Shown piece by piece: positions 24,315 through 33,472 of a stretch of DNA of 64,000 nt. The stretch lies in contig CAKUMO010000001.1 in assembly GCA_934667815.1 (NCBI GenBank), positions 1 through 64,000 on the forward strand, given 5' to 3'. Numbering within the stretch: position 1 is the first letter of the stretch; every line of letters begins with the position of its first letter. The position numbers and the translations under genes are program-made. The notes under the pieces are model-generated. The model was not told the DNA's origin, did not search any database, and saw only the letters and a program-made list of their open reading frames with translations. The stretch is from an uncultured Oscillospiraceae bacterium. GTDB lineage: Bacteria; Bacillota; Clostridia; Oscillospirales; Oscillospiraceae.

Positions 24315-25787
24315 TCACAGCAGCAGACAGATCAGTCCGTTTGCGCCCTCGTTGATGATCTTCGTCAGCGCGTCCTTGAGCTTGTAACGCGCATCCTCAG
24401 GCATTTTTTTGAGCTTTGCGGTCAGCCCTTCGTTGACCAGCTCGAACACGGATTTGCCGAAAATGTTGCTCTGCCAGAGCTTTTCCGTGTTGCCCTCGTA
24501 TTCGCCCAGCAGGTACTTGACCAGCTCCTCGGACTGCTGCTCATCGCCCACCATGGGGCTGATCTCCGTCTTGATGTCTGCACGCATCATGTGGATGGAC
24601 GGTGCACTTGCACGCAGCTTGACGCCGTAGGCGCTGCCCTTGCGGACGATCTCCGGCACCTCCATGTGCATTTCGTCGGCCGTGGGCATGACGATGCCAT
24701 AGCCCGTCGCGCGCACTTCCTCGAGCGCGGCGGAGATTTTGTCGTACTGCTTTTTCATTTCGGCCAGCGCGGTCAGCAGCGACAGAAGCTGGCCGTCGTT
24801 CTCGATCTCAAAACCTGTGCGCTCGCCCAGCGTGCGATAGAACAGCCCCTCGGCAAATTCCAGCTCACAGCTCACGATGCCGCGTCCGAGGTCGATGGAC
24901 TCGATGCGGTAGCCGCAGACCTGCTCCAGCTCACAGATGCGCTTGATCGCCGCCTCGGTCTCGGCCAGACGCGAGATCTGCGCGGCGTTCGTGCGCATGG
25001 CTTCAAACAGTGCGGCCTTGAGCGGGTTATCGCACTCAAGCGCCTGCACCCACGCGGGCAGGAACACGCGCATCTCGCGCATGGGAAATGCGTATAGCAG
25101 CTCCGTCAGAAGCGCGGTCAGCTCCGCCTCCTGCATGGACTGGCAATCGACGGCCATTGCGCTGACACCGTAGGTATCCTGAAGATAATCGCGCAGCGTC
25201 TGCGCCTCGGGCGCGTCCGGTCTGGCCGAGTTTACGACCACGAGGAAGGGCTTCCCCGTCGCCTGCATATCGCGGATGGCACGCTCCTCGGCCTCAATGT
25301 AATCCGCGCGCGGGATGTCCGTGACCGTGCCGTCCGTCGTGACGACAAGGCCGATGGTGCTGTGCTCCTCCATGACCTTTTTGGTGCCCAGCTCGGCGGC
25401 CTCGGTCATAGGAATCTCGTGGTCGTACCACGGCGTTGTGACCATGCGCGGCTGCCCGTCCTCGGTCGCGCCGATGGCGCCGCGCACCATGTAGCCCACG
25501 GAATCGATCAGGCGCACGGACAGCTTTGCTGTCCCGTCCGGACTGATCTCCACGGCGTGCTCGGGCACAAATTTCGGCTCTGCGGTCATGATCGTCCTGC
25601 CCGAGCCGCTCTGCGGCAGTTCGTCCTTGGCACGCTCGCGCTGATAAAGATCCTCGATGTTCGGGATGACCAGCCCCTCCATCACGCGCTTGATGAGCGT
25701 AGACTTGCCCGTGCGCACGGGTCCGACCACACCGATATAAATGTCGCCGCCCGTCCGTTTGGCAATGTCGGCATAGATGTTACTCAT
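24315..25787 (-). CDS. spoIVA: Stage IV sporulation protein A, coat-basement ATPase
   Basis: A 490-residue protein with an N-terminal P-loop ATPase domain (Walker A GPVRTGKST at 22-30) of TRAFAC type, a middle domain, and the conserved C-terminus that anchors to the forespore surface. SpoIVA polymerises with ATP hydrolysis to form the spore-coat basement layer. GGGGGAGGCTATCAA precedes the ATG at 25787. A sigma-E-type promoter lies at 25818-25846. Length and ends match the family, so the gene looks functional. Confidence 0.96.
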   Translation of the reverse strand: MSNIYADIAKRTGGDIYIGVVGPVRTGKSTLIKRVMEGLVIPNIEDLYQRERAKDELPQSGSGRTIMTAEPKFVPEHAVEISPDGTAKLSVRLIDSVGYMVRGAIGATEDGQPRMVTTPWYDHEIPMTEAAELGTKKVMEEHSTIGLVVTTDGTVTDIPRADYIEAEERAIRDMQATGKPFLVVVNSARPDAPEAQTLRDYLQDTYGVSAMAVDCQSMQEAELTALLTELLYAFPMREMRVFLPAWVQALECDNPLKAALFEAMRTNAAQISRLAETEAAIKRICELEQVCGYRIESIDLGRGIVSCELEFAEGLFYRTLGERTGFEIENDGQLLSLLTALAEMKKQYDKISAALEEVRATGYGIVMPTADEMHMEVPEIVRKGSAYGVKLRASAPSIHMMRADIKTEISPMVGDEQQSEELVKYLLGEYEGNTEKLWQSNIFGKSVFELVNEGLTAKLKKMPEDARYKLKDALTKIINEGANGLICLLL

Positions 25788-25817
25788 TTGATAGCCTCCC
25801 CCACAGTCTCGTGGTAC

Positions 25818-25846
25818 ATGGTATGCGCGGGTGGGATGAGCTATGA
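25818..25846 (-). promoter_or_regulatory. Sigma-E-type promoter of spoIVA
   Basis: On the minus strand TCATA (25846-25842), 16 bases, CATACCAT (25825-25818). The -10 matches the sigma-E consensus CATACANT at 7 of 8 positions; spoIVA is sigma-E controlled in Bacillus. Confidence 0.5.
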
Positions 25847-25940
25847 CGGCAAAATGACGCAAATGCGTAGGTGCATGGAGGCGGAAAAAGCGTCCGGCAG
25901 GGGATTCCTGCCGGACGCGTGGCTTTGATTTTCAAAAACC

Positions 25941-27116
25941 TCAGAACAGGTTCTTCTCCGTCTCCGGATCGAACAGGTGCATGAGGGTCGGGTCGAAGTC
26001 GAAGTGCGTCTGTGTTCCGGTGCGGACGTCGTCGAGGTTCAGACCGGCGGTCGGAACGATCGCGATGACATCCTGACCGCTGACGGTCAGGTGCAGGTGC
26101 ATCTCGCTGCCCATCATTTCGGAAACGTCGATGGTCGCGGGCAGACCCTGCGCAGCAATGTTCAGATGCACCGGACGGATGCCGACGATGACATCATGCT
26201 CCGGCTCATTGCGGTCGGCGAGAACCTTCTGACGCTCTGCGTCAAGGACGATGTGGCGGCCGAGCAGATCGACGGCGTACTGGCCGTTCTGCTTGACGAG
26301 CTTGGCGTTGCGGAAGAAGTTCATCTGCGGCGTGCCGATGAAGCCTGCGACGAACAGGTTCAGCGGATGGTTAAAGACCTCCTGCGGCGTGCCGATCTGC
26401 TGAATGAAGCCGTCGCGCATGATGACGATGCGGTCGCCCAGCGTCATAGCCTCGGTCTGGTCGTGGGTGACGTAGATGAAGGTGGTGTTGATGCGGGAGC
26501 GCAGCTTGATGATCTCCGCACGCATCTGGTTACGCAGCTTTGCATCGAGGTTGGACAGCGGCTCGTCCATCAGCAGCACCTGCGGATCACGCACGATGGC
26601 GCGGCCGATGGCGACACGCTGACGCTGACCGCCGGACAGCGCCTTCGGCTTGCGGTCGAGGTATTCGGTGATGCCGAGAATCTCGGCGGCCTCGTGGACC
26701 TTCTGCTCGATCTCCTTCTTGGGGACCTTCTTGAGCTTCAGGGAGAAGGCCATATTTTCAAACACGGTCATGTGCGGATACAGTGCATAGTTCTGGAAAA
26801 CCATCGCAATGTCTCTGTCCTTGGGCGCAACGTCGTTGACCAGACGGTCGCCGATGTACAATTCGCCCTCGGTGATCTCCTCGAGGCCGGCGATCATACG
26901 CAGGGTCGTGGACTTGCCGCAGCCGGACGGGCCGACCAGAACGATAAATTCACGGTCCTTGATGTCCAGAGAGAACTGCTGAACGGCGACGACGCCTTCG
27001 GCAGTGATTTGAAGATTATGCTTCTTCTCTTCCGGTTCGCCCTTCTTGCGCTTTTTCTTCTTGGTCTCGGTGTTCGGGTAGATTTTCTTGATGTTTTTCA
27101 GTGTTACACTTGCCAT
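25941..27116 (-). CDS. Sugar ABC transporter ATPase, MsmK/UgpC type, with Lys-rich insertion
   Basis: A 391-residue ATPase: Walker A GPSGCGKST (62-70), signature LSGGQRQRVAIGRA, Walker B LLMDEPLSNLD, H-loop THDQTEA, and a C-terminal TOBE/OB domain. MsmK-type proteins energise several carbohydrate importers. No permease genes are nearby, so it is probably a shared ATPase. Unusually, a strand near the N-terminus is interrupted by about 27 charged residues (16-42, TETKKKKRKKGEPEEKKHN and on), which standard MsmK proteins lack. The ribosome-binding site is weak and the leader long. Confidence 0.9.
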   Translation of the reverse strand: MASVTLKNIKKIYPNTETKKKKRKKGEPEEKKHNLQITAEGVVAVQQFSLDIKDREFIVLVGPSGCGKSTTLRMIAGLEEITEGELYIGDRLVNDVAPKDRDIAMVFQNYALYPHMTVFENMAFSLKLKKVPKKEIEQKVHEAAEILGITEYLDRKPKALSGGQRQRVAIGRAIVRDPQVLLMDEPLSNLDAKLRNQMRAEIIKLRSRINTTFIYVTHDQTEAMTLGDRIVIMRDGFIQQIGTPQEVFNHPLNLFVAGFIGTPQMNFFRNAKLVKQNGQYAVDLLGRHIVLDAERQKVLADRNEPEHDVIVGIRPVHLNIAAQGLPATIDVSEMMGSEMHLHLTVSGQDVIAIVPTAGLNLDDVRTGTQTHFDFDPTLMHLFDPETEKNLF

Positions 27117-27734
27117 GCAACCGGCTTTGACACGGGAGCCTCCGCTTGCCCATGTCTCGCGTCCGCTTACGCGCGACGCATTGCGACAGGTCTCCACACT
27201 GCCGCACCGCAAGCCCTGCGGATGTGTTTTATCCTCCTTTTTTGGCAGAATGCGGTCTATTTTGTGGAGTAGACGCACCTACCTTAGTAACATATATGAT
27301 ACCATCGGAGAGGGGGTCTCGGCAAGCTGGGATAATGCACAAATAACGCAGGCGGTTTTTGGTGATTCTAACGAGGCGGGGTGGTTTTCTTGAAAAATTC
27401 GTCACTTCGACGGCGCTCGACGGCAGAACCCCGCATTTGCGCTTTTACGACACAGCCTGATTTCGACTCGGTATCCGAAAAACGGAACTTTTTCGACAAA
27501 TTCCGCAGGGGATTCGTTTACATAAAATCAAATTATCGCGGAATTACGGAATTATTGAAACTGAAAATTTTTATTGTATTCAAAAAAATATGCAGCCCGG
27601 TGCACCGGACGCAAATCCGGCACCGGCAACGCAGACTGTTTAATTTCAAGAGTTTTGCACACTTTGCACAGGTTTGTGCACAGCCTCGCCTGTGCAAGGG
27701 CATTTGCAAGCGGTGCATATGCAGTTTACATAAA
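27117..27734. other. 618-bp gene-free stretch between gpr and the MsmK-type gene
   Basis: The right part (27597-27626, CCGG...CACCGG with inner TCCGG, T-run 27588-27582 on the minus strand) is a likely gpr terminator. At 27650-27720 there are at least six TTTGCACA/TGTGCA-like words in both directions, origin unknown. On the minus strand an isolated AAAAAAGGAGGA (about 27242-27231) lacks a start codon at the right distance. A weak promoter (TTGCCG-N18-TATCAT on the minus strand near 27300) could serve the MsmK-type gene. No convincing protein was found. Confidence 0.5.
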
Positions 27735-28571
27735 TCAGACACACGAAAAAGGGACAAATTGTGCAAAATCTTCGGCGGTCAGATTCGGGTGCAGCGTGCG
27801 GTTGATCGCACCGGCGAGGACGGCGGAAAGAAAGCGGATCTGCGCGTCAATATCGCGCGGCGTGACGATCATCCGTGCGCCGGAGGCCGCGTCGGTCACG
27901 GTGGGAACGCCGAGGGAATAGACCGGAACGCCCAGCGTTTTTTTGTCAAAGGCGGCGCGGCGGTTGCCCACGCCCGAGCCGGGCACGATGCCGGTGCTGC
28001 TCATCTGAATGGTCGTACACAGGCGCTCGGGCGAACCTGCGGCCAGCGCGTCGATGCACAGGACGCACTCGGGCTTCACATGCGCACAGGCGCCGCGTAC
28101 CAGCTCGAGCGTTTCCACGCCGGTCGTGGCCAGCACGCCGGGCGCGACGGCGCTGACACTGCGCAGAGAGCCGAAGTGCTCGGGCAGATGCTCGATCAGA
28201 TGCCGCGTCAAAAACAGACCGGCCACGGTTTTCGGGCCGAGCGCATCGGGAGTGACGGCCTCGTTTCCCAGACCGACGACGAGCACACGCGTTTTATCCT
28301 TTAAGTGCAGAAGCTCCTGCAGCTCCTGCGCCACGGCCTGTGCCGCACGGTGCGCGTCGCGGTCAGCGGACTTCAGCTCGACCGTGATATAACGTCCGGC
28401 GGGCTTTTTCAGCGCGGCTTCGCCCTGCTTATCGAGAATTTCCACCTCGGTGACGGTGAAGCCGGCGCGTTCCCGCTCGCGGGCACGCACGCCGGAAAGG
28501 CGCGTGGTCTGCCCTGCGGACTGCTCCCAGAGCGTTTTTGCCTCCAAGGCGAGGTCTGTTCGGACGTTCAT
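27735..28571 (-). CDS. gpr: GPR endopeptidase, germination protease for small acid-soluble spore proteins
   Basis: A 278-residue aspartic-type spore protease. It starts MNVRTDLALEAKTL and contains the family motifs RVLVVGLGNEAVTPDALGP, IDALAAGSPERLCTT, and the STGIVPGSGVGN segment. It cleaves SASPs early in germination. The N-terminal pro-peptide removed during sporulation is short here. CAGGAGGAATCGACC precedes the ATG. Divergence from rpsT is the conserved Firmicute arrangement. Confidence 0.95.
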   Translation of the reverse strand: MNVRTDLALEAKTLWEQSAGQTTRLSGVRARERERAGFTVTEVEILDKQGEAALKKPAGRYITVELKSADRDAHRAAQAVAQELQELLHLKDKTRVLVVGLGNEAVTPDALGPKTVAGLFLTRHLIEHLPEHFGSLRSVSAVAPGVLATTGVETLELVRGACAHVKPECVLCIDALAAGSPERLCTTIQMSSTGIVPGSGVGNRRAAFDKKTLGVPVYSLGVPTVTDAASGARMIVTPRDIDAQIRFLSAVLAGAINRTLHPNLTAEDFAQFVPFSCV

Positions 28572-28668
28572 GGTCGATTCCTCCTGCGAAAAGCCGCCGC
28601 TTTTGCCTTAGTTTGCCCGAAAAAAACGCCAACCTGTGAAAATTTTTCTGAAAATTCGAAAAAAAAGG

Positions 28669-28697
28669 TTGATTTTATTGAACCCGGCCATTATAAT
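28669..28697 (+). promoter_or_regulatory. Promoter of rpsT
   Basis: TTGATT (28669-28674), 17 bases, TATAAT (28692-28697); the rpsT ATG is 64 bases downstream of the -10. Confidence 0.8.
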
Positions 28698-28760
28698 AGA
28701 TTCCTGCATGAGATTAAATACATGGTTTTTAGATAAACGCCATCGGAGGAGGTGTAATCC

Positions 28761-29024
28761 ATGCCCAATATCAAGTCCGCGAAGAAGAGAGTTGCGCTGT
28801 CCAAGGTTGCCAACGAGCGAAACAAGATGGATAAGTCCGCACTGAAGACGACCCTCAAGAAGTTCGACGCTGCTGTTGCAGAGGGGAACCGTGAGCAGGC
28901 TGACGTCGCCTACAAGGCCGCCGTCGTCGCTGTTGACAAGGCCGTCAACAAGGGAATCCTTCACAAGAACAATGCCGCCCGCAAAAAGAGCAGCATGACC
29001 GTGAAGATGAACGCAATGGCGTAA
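28761..29024 (+). CDS. rpsT: 30S ribosomal protein S20
   Basis: An 87-residue basic, helical protein: PNIKSAKKRVALSKVANERN, then KAVNKGILHKNNAARKKS. S20 binds 16S rRNA early in 30S assembly. GGAGGAGGTG lies before the ATG. It is monocistronic, ending in a strong terminator at 29041-29072, and divergent from gpr. Confidence 0.97.
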   Translation: MPNIKSAKKRVALSKVANERNKMDKSALKTTLKKFDAAVAEGNREQADVAYKAAVVAVDKAVNKGILHKNNAARKKSSMTVKMNAMA

Positions 29025-29040
29025 TGGAACGCAAAAGACT

Positions 29041-29072
29041 GCCTGATGGTTATAAGCACCATCAGGCTTTTT
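29041..29072 (+). terminator. rpsT terminator
   Basis: GCCTGATGGT-TATAAGC-ACCATCAGGC, perfect 10-bp stem followed by TTTTTG. Confidence 0.9.
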
Positions 29073-29282
29073 GCGCATTGGCCATCGGCGGATCTTTTGT
29101 GCCAGCTCATCGGCGCGGGAACTTGAAATACACAAAGTATGTCTGCGTCCCCGCGCCTTGACCTGACGCAAAATCTCTCGGCAGGGACGAAAGCGGAGCC
29201 GTCGCTGGAAGGCTCCTGCAAAGAATTCTATATTATAATGTATTTGAAATAACGCTGACCGCGAGGAAAGGGGAGGAACGAC
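29073..29282 (+). other. Gene-free leader upstream of recG with hairpins
   Basis: GGCGCGGG and CCCGCGCC (about 29112-29152) could pair, as could GGAGCC and GGCTCC (about 29194-29215). A TATAAT lies at about 29233-29238 without a good -35. GGAAAGGGGAGG just before 29283 is the recG ribosome-binding site. Confidence 0.4.
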
Positions 29283-31328
29283 ATGGCAACTGCGAAAAAT
29301 CCGCTGCTGGTGCTGCCCGGCGTCGGGCCGAAGCGTGCGGCGCTTCTGGAAAAGCTCGGTCTGCACACGCCCGAGGATCTGGTGCGCTTCTATCCCCGCG
29401 CCTACGAGGACCGCACGAAGCTCGTGACCGTCGCGGAGCTGGAGGCGGGCGTGCCCGCCTGCTTCATTGCAAGCGTGGTCACCAATCCGCAGTCGCATGC
29501 TATCCCCAAGCCCGGCGGCAGGCGGCTGGAGCTGGTCAAGGTTACGGTCGCGGACGACACCGCGCGTCTGCATCTGACATTTTTCAATCAGGGTTATCTC
29601 GCCGAAAAGCTGCACCGCGGAGATACCTACTGCTTCTATGGCACGCTGACGGGCGACTATCTGGGCTACGCGATGACCAACCCGCTCTTTGAGCCGGTGG
29701 AGGCTGCGGGCGTGCTCACGCGGCGCATTCTGCCCGTCTATTCTCTGACGGCCGGATTGACCAACAAGATGGCTGCGCAGGCGGTGCAGGCGGCCATGGC
29801 CGTCGTGCCGCTTGCAGAGCCGCTTCCCGAGGCACTGCGTGGGCGTTACGACCTGTGCGGCGCGGCTGAGGCGCTGCGGGAAATTCACAATCCGAGCAGC
29901 GCCGAAGCGCTGGAAAATGCGCGGCGGCGGCTGATTTTTGAAGAATTTTATGTCTTTTTCGCGGCACTGAGCCTGATGCGTGCACGGCGCACGGTCGTTT
30001 CCGTGCCGCCCTATGAAGAAACGGAGCTTTCGGAATTTGAGAACGCGCTGCCCTTCGCGCTCACGGGGGCACAGAAGCGCGTGATCGCCGAAATCCTGCG
30101 CGATTTCCGTTCCGGCAGGCCCATGAGCCGGCTGGTGCAGGGCGACGTCGGCAGCGGCAAGACCATGGTCGCGGCGGCGGCGGCCTTCTGTGCGGCCAAA
30201 AACGGCAGGCAGACCGCCTTGCTTGCGCCGACGGAGATCCTCGCGCGGCAGCATTTTGAACGGCTCTCGCCGCTTCTTACGCCCCTCGGCGTGCGCTGCT
30301 GCCTGCTCACGGGTTCCCTCACGCCCACGCAGAAGCGCGACCTGCGCGCGCGGATTGCTGCGGGCGAGTTTGACATCGTCATCGGCACGCATGCGCTTCT
30401 GACCGAGACGACGGTCTTTTCCGCGCTCGGGCTTGTCGTGGCCGACGAGCAGCACCGATTCGGTGTGGCGCAGCGTGCGGCGCTGCTGGAAAAGGGCGCG
30501 CATCCGCACCTGCTTCTGATGTCCGCTACGCCGATCCCGCGCACGCTCGCGCTGATGATGTACGGCGACCTTGAGGTTTCCGTCATCGATGAGCTGCCGC
30601 CGGGCCGCCAGCCGGTGGAGACCTTCCTGGTCAACGAGAGCTACCGCGCGCGCCTGAACGGCTTTATCCGAAAGCAGGCCGAAGAAGGGCACCAGTGCTT
30701 TATCGTCTGTCCCGCCATCGAGGAGGGCGAGACTGAGGACCTGAAGGCCGCGGAGCAGTGGGCGCAGACGCTCAAAGAGCGCGTGTTCCCGCAGCTTCGC
30801 GTGGCGCTGCTGCACGGCAAGATGAAGGGCGCAGAAAAAGAGGACGTCATGGGCCGCTTCGCAGCGGGCGAGTTTGATCTTCTGGTGTCCACGACGGTCA
30901 TCGAGGTCGGCGTGGATGTCCCGAACGCGACAGTGATGGTCGTCGAGAACGCAGACCGCTTCGGTCTGTCGCAGCTCCACCAGCTTCGCGGGCGCATCGG
31001 GCGCGGCAGCGCGAAGTCCTACTGCATTCTGGTTTCGGACAACAAGGGCACGGAGACCATCCGGCGCCTGCGCGCGCTGTGCGCAACGCACGACGGCTTC
31101 CGCATCGCGGAGGAGGATCTGAAGCTGCGCGGCCCCGGCGACTTCTTCGGCAGCCGCCAGCACGGCCTGCCGGTGTTCCGTTTAGGCGACCTTGCGCAGG
31201 ACCTGAGTGTCCTGCAGCAGGCGCAGCAGGCTGCGGCCGAGACCGTCAGCGCCGATGCGCCGCTTCCGGATGGGCTGCGCGAGGCGGTGCAGAAGCTGCT
31301 CGAGCAGGGTGAAAATGGCCTGAATTAA
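29283..31328 (+). CDS. recG: ATP-dependent DNA helicase RecG
   Basis: A 681-residue branch-migration helicase. The N-terminal wedge OB-fold (about 40-170) is followed by a superfamily 2 motor: motif I GDVGSGKT, motif II VVADEQHRFG (DEQH form typical of RecG), motif III MSATPIPRTL, motif VI QLHQLRGRIGRG. It rescues stalled forks and processes Holliday junctions. The proximity to yloU/yloV-type genes is a known Firmicute neighbourhood, here interrupted by gpmI. Confidence 0.96.
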   Translation: MATAKNPLLVLPGVGPKRAALLEKLGLHTPEDLVRFYPRAYEDRTKLVTVAELEAGVPACFIASVVTNPQSHAIPKPGGRRLELVKVTVADDTARLHLTFFNQGYLAEKLHRGDTYCFYGTLTGDYLGYAMTNPLFEPVEAAGVLTRRILPVYSLTAGLTNKMAAQAVQAAMAVVPLAEPLPEALRGRYDLCGAAEALREIHNPSSAEALENARRRLIFEEFYVFFAALSLMRARRTVVSVPPYEETELSEFENALPFALTGAQKRVIAEILRDFRSGRPMSRLVQGDVGSGKTMVAAAAAFCAAKNGRQTALLAPTEILARQHFERLSPLLTPLGVRCCLLTGSLTPTQKRDLRARIAAGEFDIVIGTHALLTETTVFSALGLVVADEQHRFGVAQRAALLEKGAHPHLLLMSATPIPRTLALMMYGDLEVSVIDELPPGRQPVETFLVNESYRARLNGFIRKQAEEGHQCFIVCPAIEEGETEDLKAAEQWAQTLKERVFPQLRVALLHGKMKGAEKEDVMGRFAAGEFDLLVSTTVIEVGVDVPNATVMVVENADRFGLSQLHQLRGRIGRGSAKSYCILVSDNKGTETIRRLRALCATHDGFRIAEEDLKLRGPGDFFGSRQHGLPVFRLGDLAQDLSVLQQAQQAAAETVSADAPLPDGLREAVQKLLEQGENGLN

Positions 31329-31400
31329 GCGCTTGTCCACAGTTTTGCGGCGGTTTTTTGGGCATTTTTTGTCCGGAATCCAGAAAGTGCAAAATTATGA

Positions 31401-31429
31401 TTGTACAAACGCGCAAAATGTAGTAAAAT
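31401..31429 (+). promoter_or_regulatory. Promoter of gpmI
   Basis: TTGTAC (31401-31406), 17 bases, TAAAAT (31424-31429). A hairpin, GGGGCACTCC-GGT-GGAGCGCCCC (about 31445-31467), lies in the leader. Confidence 0.75.
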
Positions 31430-31499
31430 AAGAAAGCTAAAAAAGGGGCACTCCGGTGGAGCGCCCCAAATGAGATAGAATTGGAGGAGACTCTGATAT

Positions 31500-33065
31500 A
31501 TGAAAAAACCAATTGTTCTGATTATCATGGACGGCGTCGGCAAGGGCGACGGCGGCAGCGGCGACGCAGTCGCGGTAGCCAAGACACCGAATCTCGACCG
31601 TCTGCTGGCTACCTGCCCGCACAACTGGCTCAAGGCGCACGGCACGGCCGTCGGCCTGCCCACCGACGACGATATGGGCAACTCTGAGGTCGGCCATAAT
31701 GCGCTCGGCTGCGGCCAGATCTATTCGCAGGGCGCGAAACTCGTCAACGAATCCATTCAGAACGGCACGCTCTTTGCCTCGGCCACATGGAAAGACCTGC
31801 TTGAAAACGCCAAGCAGGACGGCAAGGCGCTGCACTTCCTCGGCCTGTTGTCCGACGGCAACGTGCATTCCAACATCAGCCACCTGATCGCCATGCTGCG
31901 CCACGCGCACGTCGAGGGTGCAAAGCGCGTCTACTGCCACATCCTGCTCGACGGCCGCGATGTTCCCGCTACCTCCGCGCTGGACTATGTGCAGCAGCTC
32001 GAGGACGTACTGGCCGAGCTGCGCACGGACGGCTGCGACTACCGCATCGCCTCCGGCGGCGGCAGAATGCAGATCACCATGGACCGCTACGAGGCCAACT
32101 GGCCGATGGTCGAGGCCGGCTGGCGCACGCATGTGCAGGGCATCGGTCGTCAGTTTGCCTCTGCCAAAGAGGCCATCGAGACCTACCGCGCCGAGCTGGG
32201 CTGCATCGATCAGGATCTCCCGGCCTTCGTTATTGCCGAGGACGGCAAGCCCGTGGCCAAGATCGCCAACGGCGACAGCGTCATTCTCTATAATTTCCGC
32301 GGCGACCGCGCGCAGGAGATCTCCCTTGCCTTCGACCGCAAGGACTTCGACAAATTCGACCGCGGCGATTACACGGGCGTGAAGTTTGCCGGTATGCTGG
32401 AATATGACGGCGACCTGAAGATTCCCGAGCACTATCTCGTGCAGCCGCCCGTCATCAAGAACACCCTCACCGAGCTGCTCTGCGCCCACGGCCTGCGCGA
32501 ATACGCCCTGTCCGAGACGCAGAAATTCGGCCATGTGACCTATTTCTGGAACGGCAACCGCTCCGGCAAGGTCGACGAGAACCTCGAAACCTATGAGGAA
32601 ATCCCCTCGGACGTCATTCCCTTTGAGCAGGCGCCTGCGATGAAGTCCAAGGAGATCACCGAGCATATGATCGCCGCGATGGAGTCGAAGAAATACGACT
32701 TCCTGCGCTGCAACTTCCCGAACGGCGACATGGTCGGCCACACCGGCGTGATGAGCGCGGTCGTTACGGCCATGGAGTGCGTGGACAAGAGCGTCGGCGA
32801 GATTATCGAGGCCGCTAAGCATCTGGGTTATCTGGTGCTCGTCACCGCCGACCACGGCAATGCCGACCAGATGACCGAGACCAAGAAGGGCAAGACCTCC
32901 ATCCGCACGGCCCACAGCCTCAACCCCGTTCCCTTTATCATCTATGACCCGGACGAGACGCACGTCCTCAAGGAAGGCAAGTTCGGTCTGGCAAACGTTG
33001 CGCCGACCGTTGCCACGCTACTCGGGCTGGAGAAGCCCGCCTGCTGGGAAGCAAGCATGGTGTAA
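31500..33065 (+). CDS. gpmI: 2,3-bisphosphoglycerate-independent phosphoglycerate mutase
   Basis: A 521-residue alkaline-phosphatase-superfamily enzyme interconverting 3- and 2-phosphoglycerate. VLIIMDGVGKGD supplies the first metal aspartate, MGNSEVGHNALG the catalytic serine, ILLDGRDVP the middle metal site, and LVTADHGNADQM the C-terminal metal ligands. TTGGAGGAGACTCTGAT precedes the ATG. Glycolysis gene pgi and the pyruvate kinase end are elsewhere in the window but not linked to it. Confidence 0.97.
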   Translation: MKKPIVLIIMDGVGKGDGGSGDAVAVAKTPNLDRLLATCPHNWLKAHGTAVGLPTDDDMGNSEVGHNALGCGQIYSQGAKLVNESIQNGTLFASATWKDLLENAKQDGKALHFLGLLSDGNVHSNISHLIAMLRHAHVEGAKRVYCHILLDGRDVPATSALDYVQQLEDVLAELRTDGCDYRIASGGGRMQITMDRYEANWPMVEAGWRTHVQGIGRQFASAKEAIETYRAELGCIDQDLPAFVIAEDGKPVAKIANGDSVILYNFRGDRAQEISLAFDRKDFDKFDRGDYTGVKFAGMLEYDGDLKIPEHYLVQPPVIKNTLTELLCAHGLREYALSETQKFGHVTYFWNGNRSGKVDENLETYEEIPSDVIPFEQAPAMKSKEITEHMIAAMESKKYDFLRCNFPNGDMVGHTGVMSAVVTAMECVDKSVGEIIEAAKHLGYLVLVTADHGNADQMTETKKGKTSIRTAHSLNPVPFIIYDPDETHVLKEGKFGLANVAPTVATLLGLEKPACWEASMV

Positions 33066-33101
33066 CCGCTTCTTCCCCGAATTAAAAAAGGAGGTAATTC
33101 C

Positions 33102-33455
33102 ATGATCCGACAGCAGACTGATCTGGGTGAGATCAAGGTCGGCAACAATGTTTACACGAACATCGCGGGCAACGCCGCGACGAAGTGCTTCGGCGTCAAG
33201 GGCATGGCGATGCGTTCGGTTTCGGACGGCCTTGTCCACCTGCTGCGCCGCGAATCGATGGGCAAGGGCGTGCTCGTGCGCACCAATGACGACGGCAGCA
33301 TCTCCATCGAGCTGCACATCGTGATCGATCAGGGCGTGAATATCCCCGCGCTGGGCGCGTCCATCGTTTCCGAGGTGCGTTATATCGTCTCCAAGCAGAC
33401 GGAGACGGAAGTCCGGGACGTCGATGTGGTGATCGACTCCATCATGATCGACTGA
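33102..33455 (+). CDS. Asp23/Gls24 family protein (YloU-like)
   Basis: A 117-residue protein with the DUF322/Asp23 fold: LGEIKVGNNVYTNIAGNAA at the start and VNIPALGASIVSEVRYIV near the end. Family members associate with the membrane and cell-envelope stress; YloU is typically encoded directly before yloV. AAAGGAGG precedes the ATG. The next gene begins 17 bases later. Confidence 0.9.
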   Translation: MIRQQTDLGEIKVGNNVYTNIAGNAATKCFGVKGMAMRSVSDGLVHLLRRESMGKGVLVRTNDDGSISIELHIVIDQGVNIPALGASIVSEVRYIVSKQTETEVRDVDVVIDSIMID

Positions 33456-33472
33456 GAGGAGTGTACCCTAAC

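Noticed and set aside
25788-25862. Longer spoIVA starting at 25862
   Set aside because: The extra 25 codons lie over the sigma-E-like promoter, and the ATG at 25787 has a good ribosome-binding site and the family N-terminus.
28608-31163. An 851-codon open frame antisense to recG
   Set aside because: RecG on the plus strand is certain. The antisense frame shows no domain and reads as the mirror of GC-rich codon bias; many similar long antisense frames occur over dnaB, gpmI and the giant gene.
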